Counted from the first letter of the stretch, positions 1 through 11,599 are shown. The stretch: DNA of 64,000 bases from Cognatilysobacter tabacisoli (GCF_003586305.1 NZ_KZ987400.1:124001-188000), one strand, 5' to 3'. Translations and numbers: made by a program. Notes: generated from the sequence alone by a model not told the origin.

Positions 1-433
1 GGTACCAGGTCAGCAGCCCGTCGCCGAAGATCGAAACGACCGCCCACGCCATCAGCAGGTAGAGGCCGGTGATGAGCAGGCCGAGCGAGATCAGCCGTCC
101 GGCGCCCTGGCCCTGCTTGAACGGCGCGAACACGTCGGTCGACCGCGCCGGCAGGCCGCGCTCGCTGGCGTCGATCACGCGCAGGTAGCCGCCGATCAGC
201 GGCGGCATCAGCACCAGCGACAGCAGCGTCGCGGCCAAGGCGACCGCCATCGCGCCTTCGCCGCCGGGCTGAACCGCGCCGAGCAGCAGCACCTGCACGA
301 TGCTCGGTACCAGCGCGACGCCGGCCAGCAGCGCGGCGCCGCCGAACACCGCGCGCGGGTTGCGGCGGCCGAGATTGATGCTGCGTCGCAGCCAGTGCAG
401 GCCGGCGAGCGGGCCGAGGGAGCGGGTGGTCAT
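1..433 (-). CDS. BPSS1780-like membrane protein (3' end missing)
   Basis: The frame is open from an ATG at 433 to the window edge, giving the first 144 residues. At least three hydrophobic stretches are visible, at roughly residues 30-52, 60-82 and 115-140. The motif RVIDASERGLPARSTDVFAP lies between the second and third. This layout resembles the BPSS1780-family integral membrane proteins common in Xanthomonadaceae, whose function is unknown. The assignment is by recollection of the family pattern, so it is moderate. The C-terminus lies outside the window. Confidence 0.6.
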   Translation of the reverse strand, partial: MTTRSLGPLAGLHWLRRSINLGRRNPRAVFGGAALLAGVALVPSIVQVLLLGAVQPGGEGAMAVALAATLLSLVLMPPLIGGYLRVIDASERGLPARSTDVFAPFKQGQGAGRLISLGLLITGLYLLMAWAVVSIFGDGLLTWY

Positions 434-519
434 GGTGGGCAGGGTCCGTCGAAGGGGGCCGGGCGCGCGGGCGCGCGCCGATCGGTGGCGGGAACTCGGG
501 GTGGTCGGCGGGCCGCGCG

Positions 520-1242
520 TCAGCGCGACAGCGCGCGCGCGTGGCGCACGAAGCGGCGCAGCACCCGGCGCGCATGCGGCGTCGCGCTGACCTTGCGCGC
601 CAGCGTCGACGCGCACGTGCCCTCGTCGCGCAGCGCGTCGCGGCGCGCGTGGACGTAGCCGCGCATGTGGGTCGCGCTGAACTCCGGGTGGAACTGCACG
701 CCCCAGGCGCGGTCGCCGACCCGGAACGCGTGGCAGTCGTCCTGCGCCGAGCGCGCCAGCACCGTCGCGCCGTCCGGCGCGCGCAGCACGCTCTGCAGGT
801 GGGTCGCCTGCGCGGCGAAGCGCGGCGGCAGGCCGGCGAACAGCGGGTCGTCGCCGGCGTGGTCGTGCAGGTCGATGTCGACCGTGCCCATCTCGCGGCC
901 GGCCGGGTTGTAGTCGACCTGGCCGCCGAACGCGTGCGCGATCAGCTGGTGGCCGTAGCAGATGCCGAACACCGGCAGGCCGGCGTGCACCGACTCGCGC
1001 AGCCAGTCGGCGCTGCGCTCGCTCCAGTCGTGGCGCTCGGTGACCATCGCGCCGGAGCCGGTGACGATCGCGCCGGCGAAGCCCTCGCGGGTCGGCAGCG
1101 GGTCGCCGGCCTGGACGTTGACGACCACCGCGTGGTCGGCCGGCAGCGCGGCGGCGACGCGGATCCAGTGCGGGAAGCCGCGATGGCGGCGCATCGACGC
1201 GACCGGCTGGCCGGTTTCGAGGATCAGGAAGGGCTGGGTCAC
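520..1242 (-). CDS. class I glutamine amidotransferase
   Basis: 240 residues forming a single GATase-1 domain. The nucleophile elbow GICYGHQL places the catalytic cysteine at residue 95, and FHPEF near the C-terminus supplies His185 and Glu187, completing the triad. The family (GMP-synthase-like, YfeJ-type) releases ammonia from glutamine. Here there is no synthetase domain and no partner gene nearby, so the acceptor is unknown. The gene lies about 90 bp downstream of the preceding membrane-protein start on the same strand and is divergent from glyQ. The Arg-rich C-terminal tail (about residues 215-240) is atypical. Confidence 0.85.
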   Translation of the reverse strand: MTQPFLILETGQPVASMRRHRGFPHWIRVAAALPADHAVVVNVQAGDPLPTREGFAGAIVTGSGAMVTERHDWSERSADWLRESVHAGLPVFGICYGHQLIAHAFGGQVDYNPAGREMGTVDIDLHDHAGDDPLFAGLPPRFAAQATHLQSVLRAPDGATVLARSAQDDCHAFRVGDRAWGVQFHPEFSATHMRGYVHARRDALRDEGTCASTLARKVSATPHARRVLRRFVRHARALSR

Positions 1243-1334
1243 GACGGCGGGCGACGGGGTCCGGGGCGGCGGGAACGGCGGGAAAATCGCGCCCCTGCAG
1301 CGGCGCGCAGGCCAGGAACCGCAAGGCCCGTCGC

Positions 1335-1340
1335 TATACT
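1335..1340 (+). promoter_or_regulatory. candidate -10 box of glyQS
   Basis: TATACT sits 33 bp upstream of the glyQ ATG, in a region otherwise very GC-rich. No convincing -35 hexamer is seen 16-18 bp upstream. Similar isolated TATAAT/TATACT boxes precede the cytochrome c gene and the yadG-like gene in this window. Confidence 0.4.
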
Positions 1341-1372
1341 AGCGCGCTTTGCTGCAGTGCAAGAGCGAGCCC

Positions 1373-2301
<929 letters not shown>

Positions 2302-2302
<1 letters not shown>

Positions 2303-4434
2303 TGGTGCGCGCCGACATGCAGCCGCTGCTGGTCGAACTGGGCACCGAGGAGCTGCCGGTCAAGGCGCTGCCCGCGCTCGCGCAGGCGTTCTTCGACGGG
2401 GTGATCGACGGCCTCGCGCAGCGCGGCATCGCGTTCGACCGCGACGGCGCCAAGCCGCTGTACTCGCCGCGCCGGCTCGCGGTGCTGCTGCCGGGCGTCG
2501 CGCTCGAGCAGCCGGAGCAGTCGTCCGAGGTGCTCGGCCCGTACCTCAACATCGCGCTCGACGCCGACGGCCAGCCGACGCGGGCGCTGCAGGGCTTTGC
2601 GGCGAAGGCCGGCATCGACTGGACACAGCTGCAGCGCGCCACCGACGCCAAGGGCGAGCGCTTCGTGCACCGCTCGGTGACCCCGGGCGCACGCACTGCC
2701 GCCCTGCTGCCGGAGATCGTCAACGCCGCGGTCGCCGGCATGCCGATCCCCAAGCCGATGCGCTGGGGCGCGCACGCGCACGGCTTCGCGCGGCCGGTGC
2801 ACTGGCTGGTGCTGCTGCTCGGCAAGGACGTCGTCGACGCCACCGTGCTCGGCGCGCGCAGCGACCGCATGAGCCGCGGCCACCGCTTCATGCACGACAA
2901 GCCGGTGTGGTTCAGCACGCCGGACGACTACGTCGCGTTCCTGCGCGGCGCCAAGGTGCTGGTCGACCCGAACGAGCGCCGCGCGCGCATCGTCGCCGAG
3001 GTCGAAGGCGCCGCGCGCGCCGCCGGCGGGACCGCGCGCATCGACGCCGGCATCCTCGAGGAGGTCAACGGCCTGGTCGAGTGGCCGAAGGCGATCGCCT
3101 GCGGGTTCGAGCGCGAGTTCCTCGCCGTGCCGCAGGAAGCGCTGATCGCGACGATGGAGGCCAACCAGAAGTTCTTCCCGGTGCTCGACGCCGACGGCAA
3201 GCTCAGCGAACGCTTCGTCGGCATCGCCAACATCGAGTCGAAGGACGAGGCCGCGGTGCGTACCGGCTACGAGCGGGTGATCCGCCCTCGCTTCGCCGAC
3301 GCGAAGTTCTTCTTCGTCGAGGACATGAAGCAGGGGCTGGCGTCGATGAATGCCGGCCTAGCCACGGTGAAGTACCAGGACAAGCTCGGCACCGTCGCCG
3401 ACAAGGTCGCGCGCGTGGCGGCGCTGGCGAAATCCATCGCCGCGCAGGTCGGCGTCGACCCGGTGCAGGCCGAACGCGCCGCGTCGCTGGCCAAGGCCGA
3501 CCTGCAGTCGCGCCTGGTCAACGAGTTCCCCGAGCTGCAGGGGATCGCCGGCCGCTACTACGCGGCGGTCGAGAACCAGCCGATCGACGTCGCGCACGCG
3601 ATCGACGAGGCGTACATGCCGCGCTTCGCCGGCGACGCGATCGCGCCGTCGAAGCTCGGCCAGGTGCTGGCGATCGCCGAGCGCCTCGACACGCTGGCCG
3701 GCGGGTTCGCCGCGGGCCTGAAGCCGACCGGCAACAAGGACCCGTTTGCGCTGCGGCGCAATGCGCTGGGGCTGGCGCGGACGCTCTTGGAAGGGAAGAT
3801 CGACATTGCTCCTCAGGACGCCATCGACGGCGCACTTCTCCGGGTGCAGGCCGACATGGCCCGCCTCGGCACCGCGAAGGTCGACGTCTCCGGCGATCTG
3901 TCGCTCGAGAACATCCTGCTCGGCAAAGAGATCCTCGACTTCATCAAGGAGCGGCTGCGTGCGTATTACGCCGATCGTGGCGTGTCGCCCCAACAGTTCG
4001 ATGCGGTGTCGAGCGTCGAGCATGACTCGCTGCTCGACTTCGACCGCCGCCTGCAGGCGATCGGCGAGTTCGCCAAGCTGCCCGAGGCCGACGCGCTCGC
4101 CGCGGCCAACAAGCGCATCGGCAACATCCTGAAGAAGGTCGACGGCGCGCTGCCGACCGCAATCGACCCGCGTCTTTTCACCGAGACGGCCGAGCGCGAG
4201 CTGCACGAGGCCGTCGACGCCGCGATCGCCGACACCGACCCGCTGCTCGCGCAGCGCGACTACGTCGCCGTGCTCGGCCGGCTGGCGCGGCTGCGCCCGC
4301 AGGTCGACGCGTTCTTCGACCAGGTGCTGGTCAACGCCGACGACGCCGCGGTGCGCAACAACCGGCTGGCGCTGCTCAAGCGCCTGTCCGACCGGCTCGG
4401 CGGCGTCGCCGCGATCGAGCACCTGTCGATGTGA
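2302..4434 (+). CDS. glyS: glycine--tRNA ligase beta subunit
   Basis: About 710 residues. The N-terminal block LLVELGTEELP is the GlyS signature, and the long body with an HD-like region and a C-terminal anticodon-binding DALR-type domain fits the beta subunit, which is needed for tRNA binding and catalysis. The start is ATG 2302, overlapping the glyQ stop by one base; a GTG at 2299 and an ATG at 2317 are alternatives. The gene forms a two-gene operon with glyQ. No truncation is seen. Confidence 0.96.
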
Positions 4435-4564
4435 CCGTCCGCGCGCCGCGCCGGCGACGGCGCGGCGTAGGCACGTGCACCCGCCACGACCCCGCCGACC
4501 GGGCCGCGCCCCTCCGTCGCGGCGCGGTAACGACGCACGAACGGGCGGCAGGTATCCTCGCCGC

Positions 4565-6478
4565 ATGACGGCCCTCCCCCGACTGCTCATCGCGGTGTCG
4601 CTGTGCCTGCTCGCCGCCGGCACCGCGCACGCCGCGAAGATCAGCAGCGTCGAGATCCGCGGCCTCGACGAGGCGATGGAGCTCAACGTGCGCACCGCGC
4701 TGTCGGCGGTCGACGCGATCGGCCGCGAGACCTCGGGACGGCGCATCGGCTACCTGCTGCGCGAGGCCGAGCGCGAGACGCGCGAGGCGCTGGAGCCGTT
4801 CGGCTACTACTCGCCGACGATCACCGTCGAGCGCACCCGCGACGGCGTCACCACCGTGGTCGGCGACGAACCCGCTGCCGCCGCACCCGGCGACGCCGCG
4901 ACCACCGACCCCGCGACCGCTGACGACGCGGCGCGCACGCGCGCGGCGAACACGTCGCCCAACACATCGCCCGTGGCGGTGACCATCACCGTGCAGCTCG
5001 GCGAGCCGGTGACCGTGCGCCGCGCCGACGTCGGCATCGACGGCGAAGGCAGCCGCGACCGCTACCTGCGCGAGGACCTCGCCGCGTTCGAACCCGACGT
5101 GGGCGCGGTGTTCGACCATGCGCTGTACGAAGCGAGCAAGACGCGCATCACCCGGCGGCTGGCCGAGCGCGGCTACTTCGACGCCGACTTCCTGACCCGC
5201 CGGGTCGAGGTCACCCGCGCCGAGCGCGCCGCCGACATCGACCTGCGCTGGACCAGCGGCCCGCGCTACGACATGGGCGAGATCACCATCGTGCAGTCGC
5301 CGCGGCGCGTGCTGCGGCCGGGCATCGTCGACCAGCTGGTCTACTGGGAACAGGGCAGCTACTACCACCAGGGCAAGCTCGACCGCTTCCGCGAGTCGCT
5401 GGCCAAGCTCGACTACTTCAGCAGCATCGACATCGTCCCGCACCCCGAGGATGCGGTCGACGGGCAGGTGCCGGTCACCGTCACGCTGACGCCGGCCAAG
5501 CGCAGCATCTACACCGCCGGCCTGAGCTACGGCACCGACAGCGGCGCCGGCGTGCGGCTCGGGGTGGAGCGCCGCTACGTCAACGACCGCGGGCACAAGG
5601 CGCTGGCGCAGATCGACTACGCGCAGCGGCGCAAGACCGCCACGCTGCAGTACCGCGTGCCGGCGTTCGCGTGGCTCGACGGCTGGTACACCGCGAGCCT
5701 GCAGTTCGCCGACGAGCAGACCGACTACATCGACACCCGCCGCATAGCCCTCGTCGGCAGCCGCAGCGGGCAGATCAACCGGCGGCTCAACGCGGTCGCG
5801 TCGGTGACCGCGCTGCGCGAGCGCTGGAGCTACGTCGACCGCGTGCAGACGCTGCCGTTCCCGGCGCCGCCGGTCGAGTACCGCTACGCGACGTTCCTGT
5901 ACCCGTCACTGCGCGGCGAGTACATCGACGCCGACGACCGGATCTTCCCGCGCGACGCGATCGGCGTGACCGCCGAGGTCAAGGGCGGGCTCGAGGGCGT
6001 CGGCTCCGACGCGAACTTCCTGCAGACCCACGCGATCGGCCGCTGGTACCAGGGCATCGGCGCGCGCAACCGGCTGATCGTGCGGGCCGAAGCAGGCAGC
6101 ACGTGGACCAACGCGCTGGTGCAGATGCCGCCGAGCCTGCGCTTCTTCGCCGGCGGCGACCGCAGCATCCGCGGCTACGGCTACCGCGAGGTCGGCCCGA
6201 GCAACGTCGGCGCCGACGGCAAGCGCTACGCGCTCGGCGCGAAGAACGTCGTCACCGCCAGCGCCGAGTTCGAGCGCTACTTCAACGACAGCTGGGGCGC
6301 GGCGGTGTTCGTCGACACCGGCGACGCGTTCGACGACACGCCCGACCTGCGCACCGGCGTCGGCGTGGGCGCGCGCTGGCGCTCGCCGGTCGGGCCGGTG
6401 CGCATCGACATCGCGCGCGGGCTCAACGACCCGGACTCGGCGTTCGAGCTGTACCTCAACATCGGAGCGGACTGGTGA
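4565..6478 (+). CDS. tamA: TamA outer-membrane autotransporter assembly factor
   Basis: 637 residues from ATG 4565. An upstream in-frame start at 4475 is rejected because the ATG begins a clean signal peptide ending AHA. POTRA-like repeats fill about residues 22-300 and a C-terminal beta-barrel the rest; the Omp85 loop-6 motif appears as GGDRSIRGYG. The protein ends NIGADW, an aromatic C-terminus typical of outer-membrane proteins. TamA works with TamB in outer-membrane assembly and phospholipid transport. The insert at about residues 105-140, rich in Ala, Asp and Thr, is longer than usual. The stop overlaps the tamB GTG by four bases. Confidence 0.9.
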   Translation: MTALPRLLIAVSLCLLAAGTAHAAKISSVEIRGLDEAMELNVRTALSAVDAIGRETSGRRIGYLLREAERETREALEPFGYYSPTITVERTRDGVTTVVGDEPAAAAPGDAATTDPATADDAARTRAANTSPNTSPVAVTITVQLGEPVTVRRADVGIDGEGSRDRYLREDLAAFEPDVGAVFDHALYEASKTRITRRLAERGYFDADFLTRRVEVTRAERAADIDLRWTSGPRYDMGEITIVQSPRRVLRPGIVDQLVYWEQGSYYHQGKLDRFRESLAKLDYFSSIDIVPHPEDAVDGQVPVTVTLTPAKRSIYTAGLSYGTDSGAGVRLGVERRYVNDRGHKALAQIDYAQRRKTATLQYRVPAFAWLDGWYTASLQFADEQTDYIDTRRIALVGSRSGQINRRLNAVASVTALRERWSYVDRVQTLPFPAPPVEYRYATFLYPSLRGEYIDADDRIFPRDAIGVTAEVKGGLEGVGSDANFLQTHAIGRWYQGIGARNRLIVRAEAGSTWTNALVQMPPSLRFFAGGDRSIRGYGYREVGPSNVGADGKRYALGAKNVVTASAEFERYFNDSWGAAVFVDTGDAFDDTPDLRTGVGVGARWRSPVGPVRIDIARGLNDPDSAFELYLNIGADW

Positions 6479-9400
6479 TCGGCCGCATGCGACGCACGCC
6501 TGCGCCGGTGCCGGCGCCCGACCCCGCGCGCGACGCGCGCATCGCCGAGCTGCGTGAGCGCCGGCGCGCGCGCGTGCGCTGGCTGGTCGTGCGCGGCAGC
6601 CTGCTGACCGGCGCGCTCGGCGTGCTGCTGGTGCTGGCGCTGTACTGGCTGCTGACGACCGTGGGCGGGCGCGACCTGCTGCTGGCGCAGATCGTCGCGC
6701 GGCTCCCGGCCAACGCCACGCTGACGTGGAGCCGCGCCGAGGGGCCGGTGTCGGGGCCGATGACGCTGACCGACGTGCGCTTCGCGATGGACCACCTGGT
6801 GTTCACCGCGCGCCGCGTGCACCTCGACCCGGCGCTGCGCCCGCTGCTCGGCCGGCGCCTGCGGCTCGACGCGCTGCACGTGTCCGGCGCGCGGCTCGCG
6901 CTGCCCGAGAGCGACGAGCCGTTCGAGCTGCCGCGCTGGCCCGACGTGCTGCCCGACATCAACCCGCCGCTCGGCCTGCAGGCCGACGACGTGCGCGTCG
7001 ACGGGCTGGCGATCACCCGCGGCGGCGAGCCGCTGCTCGACATCCGCACGCTGCGCGCGGGTGTCGACGCGCGCCGGGGGCGGCTGCACGTCGACCGGCT
7101 CGAGCTCGACAGCGACCGCGGCCGGCTCAGCGCGCGCGGCGACTACGTGCCGGCCGACAACTACCGCACCGATGTGACCGCGCGGCTCGAACTGCCGGCG
7201 GCGACCGGGCGCACGCGGCCGGTGCTGGGCTTCGTCGCGCGCGGCGACCTCGCGCGGATGGACGTCGCGGCGGCCGGGAACGCGCCGGCCCCGACGCGCA
7301 TCACGCTGGCGCTGCGCGGGCAGGACGACCCGCGCTGGCGCCTGCGCGCGCGCAGCGAAGGCCTCGACGTCGGCTTCCTGACCGGCGCGCCGGCCGGCGA
7401 ATCGCCGGTGCCGATGACGTTCGCGTTCGATGCCGACGGCGTCGGCGGGCAGGCCGACCTGCGCGGCACGTTCGCCCAGGGCGAGCTGCGCGCGACGGTG
7501 CTGCCGTCGAAGGTGCGCGTCGAGGACCAGGTGCTCGAGGTCGCGCCGCTCGCGCTCGAACTGCTCGACGGCCGCGCGACGCTGCGCGGCCGCGCCGACT
7601 TCACCGACCCGGCCAACGCGCGTTTCCGCTTCGCGGTCAACGCGCGCGGGCTGACCTGGGGCGGCGCATCGACGACCGCGACCACGCCGGCGCGCGCCGC
7701 GAACGACATGCCGGCCGTCACCGGCGATGCCGACCTCGGCGTCGCCGGCACGCTGCAGTCGTGGGCGGCGATCGGCCAGGCGCGGCTCGCACGCGACGGC
7801 CAGGACGCGACGCTCGACTTCAACGCGCGCGGCAACGACCGCCGCGCGACGCTGCGCACGCTGAAAGCGACGATGCCGACCGGCACGCTGGCCGGTCAGG
7901 GCACGGTGACGTGGGACCCGGCGCTGGCGTGGACGTTCGACGCGCGACTGGCCGGCTTCGACCCGGGCTACTTCGCGCCGGACTGGGGCGGCGCGGTCAG
8001 CGGCCAGCTCGCCAGCGACGGCCGCACCCGCGACGACGGCGGGCTCGAAGCGAGCCTCACCTCGCGCGACCTCGTCGGTCGCCTGCGCGGCCGGCCGCTG
8101 CGCGGCAGCGCGCGCGTCGCGATGCACGGGCCAGCGCGCGCCGGCGCGAACGCGTCGTACGACGGCGAGGTCGCGCTGACGCTCGGCGGCAGCCGCCTCG
8201 ATGCGCGCGGCCGCGTCGCCGACGTGCTCGACATCGACGCGCGCTTCAGCCCGGTGGTGCTCGGCGACCTGCTGCCCGACGCCAGCGGCACGCTGCGCGG
8301 CACGCTGCGGCTGCGCGGGCCGCGCACCGCGCCTGACGTCGACGCCGACCTGTCCGGCAGCGCGCTGCGCTACGGCGACTACGCCGCCGAGACCCTGTCG
8401 CTGCGCGGCCGCCTGCCGTGGGCGCGCGGCAGCGGCGCGCTGGCGTTGCGCGCCAGCGGGCTGTCGGCCGGGCTGCCGTTCGACACGCTGGCGCTCGACG
8501 CGCGCGGTGCGGTCGAGAACCTGCAGTTCGACGCCGACGCGCGCGGCGACGTTGGCACCCTGGCGCTGGCCGGCAGCGCGCGCCGCAGCGGCGCGACGTG
8601 GCAGGGCGCGCTGGCGTCGCTGCAGCTGGCGCCGAGCCGCGGCGCGACGTGGCGGCTGCAGCAGCCGGCGACGTGGCGCTGGGACGGCCGAAGTGGCGCG
8701 CTGTCGAGCAGCTGCCTGGCCGCGAGCGACGGCGGCACGCTGTGCGCGAGCGCCGACTGGCCGCGGCGCGGGCTCGAGGTCCGCGGCGAAGGCCTGCCGC
8801 TGGCGCTGGCGATTCCCTATCTTCCCGAGCGCGACGACCGCCGGCCGTGGCTGCTCAACGGCGAGGTCGCGCTGGACGCGCAGGTGCGTCCGGTCGGCAA
8901 CGCGTGGCGCGGCACCGCGACGCTGCGCTCCGCGCACGGCGGCCTGCGCAACAGCGCGCGCGCGCGGCGCGAGCTGCTCAGCTACGACAACCTCACGCTC
9001 GACGCGACGTTCGATCCGAACCGGCTCACGCTGCAGCTGGCCAGCGCATTAAACGAGGACGGACGGCTCGAAGCGCGCATCGCCACCGGCTGGGACGGCT
9101 ACGCGCCGCTGGCCGGCGAGATCGCGCTGAACACCGACGAGCTGACGTGGATGGAGCTGCTGTCGCCGGACATCGTCGAGCCCAAGGGCCGGCTCGACGG
9201 CCGCATCTCGCTGGCCGGCACGCGCGCGCAGCCGCAGCTCGGCGGCCAGGCGCGGCTGACCGGCTTCACCACCGAGCTGCCGGCGCTGGCGATCGTGCTC
9301 GAGGACGGCGACGTGCGCCTCGATGCGCAGCCCGACGGCAGCGCGCGCATCACTGGCAGCGTCCGCTCCGGCGACGGCGTGCTCGCGGTCGGCGGCGCGC

Positions 9401-10362
9401 TGAACTGGCGGAATGCCGACGCGCCGCTGCTGCTGACGCTGCGCGGCGACAACGTGCTGGTGTCGGACACTCGCGACCTGCGCGCGGTCGCCAGTCCGGA
9501 CCTGCAGGTGCGCTACGCCGCCGGCCAGCCGATCACGGTGACCGGCACCGTGCGCGTGCCGTCGGCGGTGATCGACCTGGAGCGCCTCGACCAGGGCGTG
9601 TCGGCGTCGCCGGACGTGGTCGTGCTCGATCCGGTCGACCCGGAGCGCACGGCCGACTCGCCGCTCGACCTCGACCTGGCGCTGGTGCTCGGCGACGACG
9701 TGCGGCTCAACGGCTTCGGCCTGACCGGCGCGCTGACCGGGCAGCTGCGCGTGCGCGCGCGGCCCGGGCGCGAGATGGTCGGCAACGGCCAGCTGGACGT
9801 CGAGGGCCAGTACGAAGCGTACGGGCAGGACCTCGACATCACCCGCGGCCAGCTGACGTGGTCGAACAGCCCGATCTCCGACCCGCGCCTGGACGTGCGC
9901 GCCGAGCGCGAGGTCGGCGACGTCACCGCCGGCGTCGACATCCGCGGCCGCGCCAGCGCGCCGACCGCGACCGTGTGGTCCGACCCGGCCACGTCGCAGT
10001 CCGAGGCGCTGTCGTACCTGACGCTCGGCCGCCCGCTGTCGACGCTGACCGGCGACGAGAGCCGCCAGCTCAACGCCGCCAGCGCCGCGCTGTCGGCCGG
10101 CGGCAGCCTGCTGGCGTCGCAGATCGGCGCGGCGATCGGGCTCGACGATGCCGGCGTCAGCGAAAGCCGCGCGCTCGGCGGCAGCGTGCTCGGCTTCGGC
10201 AAGAAGCTCTCGCCGCGCCTGTACGTCGGTTACGGCGTCTCGCTGCTCGGCACCGGCCAGGTGCTGATGCTGAAGTACCTGCTGCGCAAGGGCTTCGACA
10301 TCGAGATCGAATCGAGCACGGTCGAGAACCGCGCATCGCTGAACTGGCGGCGGGAGAAGTAG
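6475..10362 (+). CDS. tamB: TamB translocation/assembly and lipid-transport protein
   Basis: About 1295 residues from GTG 6475, which has GGAG 7 nt upstream and overlaps the tamA stop (GTGA); ATG 6487 is an alternative. One signal-anchor helix (about residues 35-60) is followed by a very long repetitive beta-rich region and the C-terminal DUF490/TamB domain, with blocks such as DITRGQLTWSN, SYLTLGRPLS and VGYGVSLLGTGQ. TamB bridges the inner membrane and TamA. The length matches the family (about 1260). The frame is open far upstream inside tamA, but that part is a shadow. Confidence 0.92.
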   Translation: MIGRMRRTPAPVPAPDPARDARIAELRERRRARVRWLVVRGSLLTGALGVLLVLALYWLLTTVGGRDLLLAQIVARLPANATLTWSRAEGPVSGPMTLTDVRFAMDHLVFTARRVHLDPALRPLLGRRLRLDALHVSGARLALPESDEPFELPRWPDVLPDINPPLGLQADDVRVDGLAITRGGEPLLDIRTLRAGVDARRGRLHVDRLELDSDRGRLSARGDYVPADNYRTDVTARLELPAATGRTRPVLGFVARGDLARMDVAAAGNAPAPTRITLALRGQDDPRWRLRARSEGLDVGFLTGAPAGESPVPMTFAFDADGVGGQADLRGTFAQGELRATVLPSKVRVEDQVLEVAPLALELLDGRATLRGRADFTDPANARFRFAVNARGLTWGGASTTATTPARAANDMPAVTGDADLGVAGTLQSWAAIGQARLARDGQDATLDFNARGNDRRATLRTLKATMPTGTLAGQGTVTWDPALAWTFDARLAGFDPGYFAPDWGGAVSGQLASDGRTRDDGGLEASLTSRDLVGRLRGRPLRGSARVAMHGPARAGANASYDGEVALTLGGSRLDARGRVADVLDIDARFSPVVLGDLLPDASGTLRGTLRLRGPRTAPDVDADLSGSALRYGDYAAETLSLRGRLPWARGSGALALRASGLSAGLPFDTLALDARGAVENLQFDADARGDVGTLALAGSARRSGATWQGALASLQLAPSRGATWRLQQPATWRWDGRSGALSSSCLAASDGGTLCASADWPRRGLEVRGEGLPLALAIPYLPERDDRRPWLLNGEVALDAQVRPVGNAWRGTATLRSAHGGLRNSARARRELLSYDNLTLDATFDPNRLTLQLASALNEDGRLEARIATGWDGYAPLAGEIALNTDELTWMELLSPDIVEPKGRLDGRISLAGTRAQPQLGGQARLTGFTTELPALAIVLEDGDVRLDAQPDGSARITGSVRSGDGVLAVGGALNWRNADAPLLLTLRGDNVLVSDTRDLRAVASPDLQVRYAAGQPITVTGTVRVPSAVIDLERLDQGVSASPDVVVLDPVDPERTADSPLDLDLALVLGDDVRLNGFGLTGALTGQLRVRARPGREMVGNGQLDVEGQYEAYGQDLDITRGQLTWSNSPISDPRLDVRAEREVGDVTAGVDIRGRASAPTATVWSDPATSQSEALSYLTLGRPLSTLTGDESRQLNAASAALSAGGSLLASQIGAAIGLDDAGVSESRALGGSVLGFGKKLSPRLYVGYGVSLLGTGQVLMLKYLLRKGFDIEIESSTVENRASLNWRREK

Positions 10363-10369
10363 GCGCCGC

Positions 10370-10410
10370 GATTTGCGATTCGTGTGCATTCACGATTCGC
10401 GATTCGCGAT
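10370..10410. repeat. GATTCGC tandem/hairpin repeat
   Basis: Between the convergent 3' ends of tamB and intI lie four near-copies of the 7-mer GATTCGC (GATTTGC, GATTCGT, then two exact copies). The two halves also form an imperfect hairpin around TGCATT (GCGATTCGTG against CACGATTCGC, one mismatch). It may be an extragenic palindromic repeat and could act as a weak transcription end. Confidence 0.45.
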
Positions 10411-10426
10411 GGGCGCGCACCGGCGG

Positions 10427-11467
10427 TCAGCGGTCGAGCGGACTGAGCACGCCGCCGGCGCCGCGGTTCAGCACGTGCGTGTAGATCTGTGTCGTGGCCA
10501 CATCCTGGTGCCCGAGCAGCTCCTGCACCGTGCGCAGGTCGTAGCCGGACTCAAGCAGGTGCGTGGCGAAGCTGTGGCGCAGCGTGTGCGCGGACACCGG
10601 CTTGACGATGCCCGCGGCGCGGCACGCGCGCTTGAGCGCGCGCGACAGCGCGGCGTCGTCGACGTGGTGGCGCCGGGTCGCGCCGTCGAGCGGGTCGATC
10701 GAACGCGACGCGGCCGGGAACACGTACTGCCAGCCGAGCTCGCGCGCGGCGTTCGGGTACTTGCGCGACAGCGCGTGCGGCAGCCACACCGCGCCGAGCC
10801 CGGCGGCCAGGTCGGCCTGGTGCAGCACCCGCGCGCGCTCGACCTCGCGCAGCAGCGGCTCGGCCAGCGATCGGGGCAGCACGGTGCGCCTGTCCTTGCC
10901 ACCCTTGCCGCCGCGCACGGTGATCTCGTTGCGCGCAAAGTCGACGTCCTTGATCCGCAGCCGCAGCCCTTCCATCAGCCGCATGCCGGTGCCGTACAGC
11001 AGCGCCGCGACCAGCCCGAGGCGCCCGTCCATCGCCGCGAGCACGCGCTGGACCTCGTCGCGCGACAGCACCGTCGGCACCCGCGCCGGGCGCTTCGCGC
11101 GCACCACCGACTCCATCCACGGCAGCTCGATGCCGAGCACCTCGCGGTACAGGAACAGCAGCGCGGACAGCGCCTGGTTCTGCGTGCTCGCGGCGACGTT
11201 GCCGCGCACCGCCAGGTCGCTCAGGAACGCCTCGACCTCCGGCCCGCCCATGTCGCGCGGGTGGCGCTTGCCGTTGGCGAGGATGTATCGCCGGATCCAC
11301 CCCACGTAGGCCCGCTCTGTGCGCAGGCTGTAGTGCTTCACCCGCAGCCGGCGCCTGACCTCGTCGAGCAGGCGCCGCGGCTGAGCTGAATCGCCGTCAC
11401 GACGCTCGCCCCGCTCCGCCTCGCTTCCGCGCGTCGATACCACCCCGCGTTCGCGTTGATACGCCAT
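10427..11467 (-). CDS. intI: integron integrase IntI
   Basis: 346 residues. It is a tyrosine recombinase with a SAM-like N-terminal domain (about 30-115) and a catalytic domain. The RHRY residues are visible as Arg163 (GTGMRLMEG), His294 and Arg297 ([12 protein letters not shown]), His320 (LLGHQD) and Tyr329. The extra IntI-specific patch lies at about residues 228-270 ([19 protein letters not shown]), which separates it from XerC/D. It recombines attC by attI using the folded bottom strand of attC. The N-terminus is about 20 residues longer than usual, so an internal GTG start is possible. The gene is intact and probably active. Confidence 0.93.
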   Translation of the reverse strand: MAYQRERGVVSTRGSEAERGERRDGDSAQPRRLLDEVRRRLRVKHYSLRTERAYVGWIRRYILANGKRHPRDMGGPEVEAFLSDLAVRGNVAASTQNQALSALLFLYREVLGIELPWMESVVRAKRPARVPTVLSRDEVQRVLAAMDGRLGLVAALLYGTGMRLMEGLRLRIKDVDFARNEITVRGGKGGKDRRTVLPRSLAEPLLREVERARVLHQADLAAGLGAVWLPHALSRKYPNAARELGWQYVFPAASRSIDPLDGATRRHHVDDAALSRALKRACRAAGIVKPVSAHTLRHSFATHLLESGYDLRTVQELLGHQDVATTQIYTHVLNRGAGGVLSPLDR

Positions 11468-11599
11468 ACCACCCGGCCCGCGTAGATAACTCCGGGCAGG
11501 ATCGAGCGCCGCACGCGCGACCGGAATCGGGTACCCGCGCGTGGCTGCGTAGGATTCTGGCTTGACGGCCGCCGCGCGGGACGATGAACATCGGGTACA

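Noticed and set aside
3358..4746. 462-residue minus-strand frame opposite glyS
   Set aside because: Long antisense frames are frequent in this GC-rich window; it has no family features and lies opposite conserved glyS.
5671..6474. In-frame upstream extension of tamB
   Set aside because: It lies entirely inside tamA, is Arg-rich and precedes a well-placed GTG with a ribosome site; shadow sequence.
6277..8937. 886-residue minus-strand frame opposite tamB
   Set aside because: It is Arg/Ala/Gln-rich with no domains and mirrors codon bias of tamB; a shadow.
11562..11590. Possible cassette promoter Pc (TTGACG followed by TGAACA)
   Set aside because: The -35 is good but no acceptable -10 lies at 16-18 bp; too weak to report as a feature.
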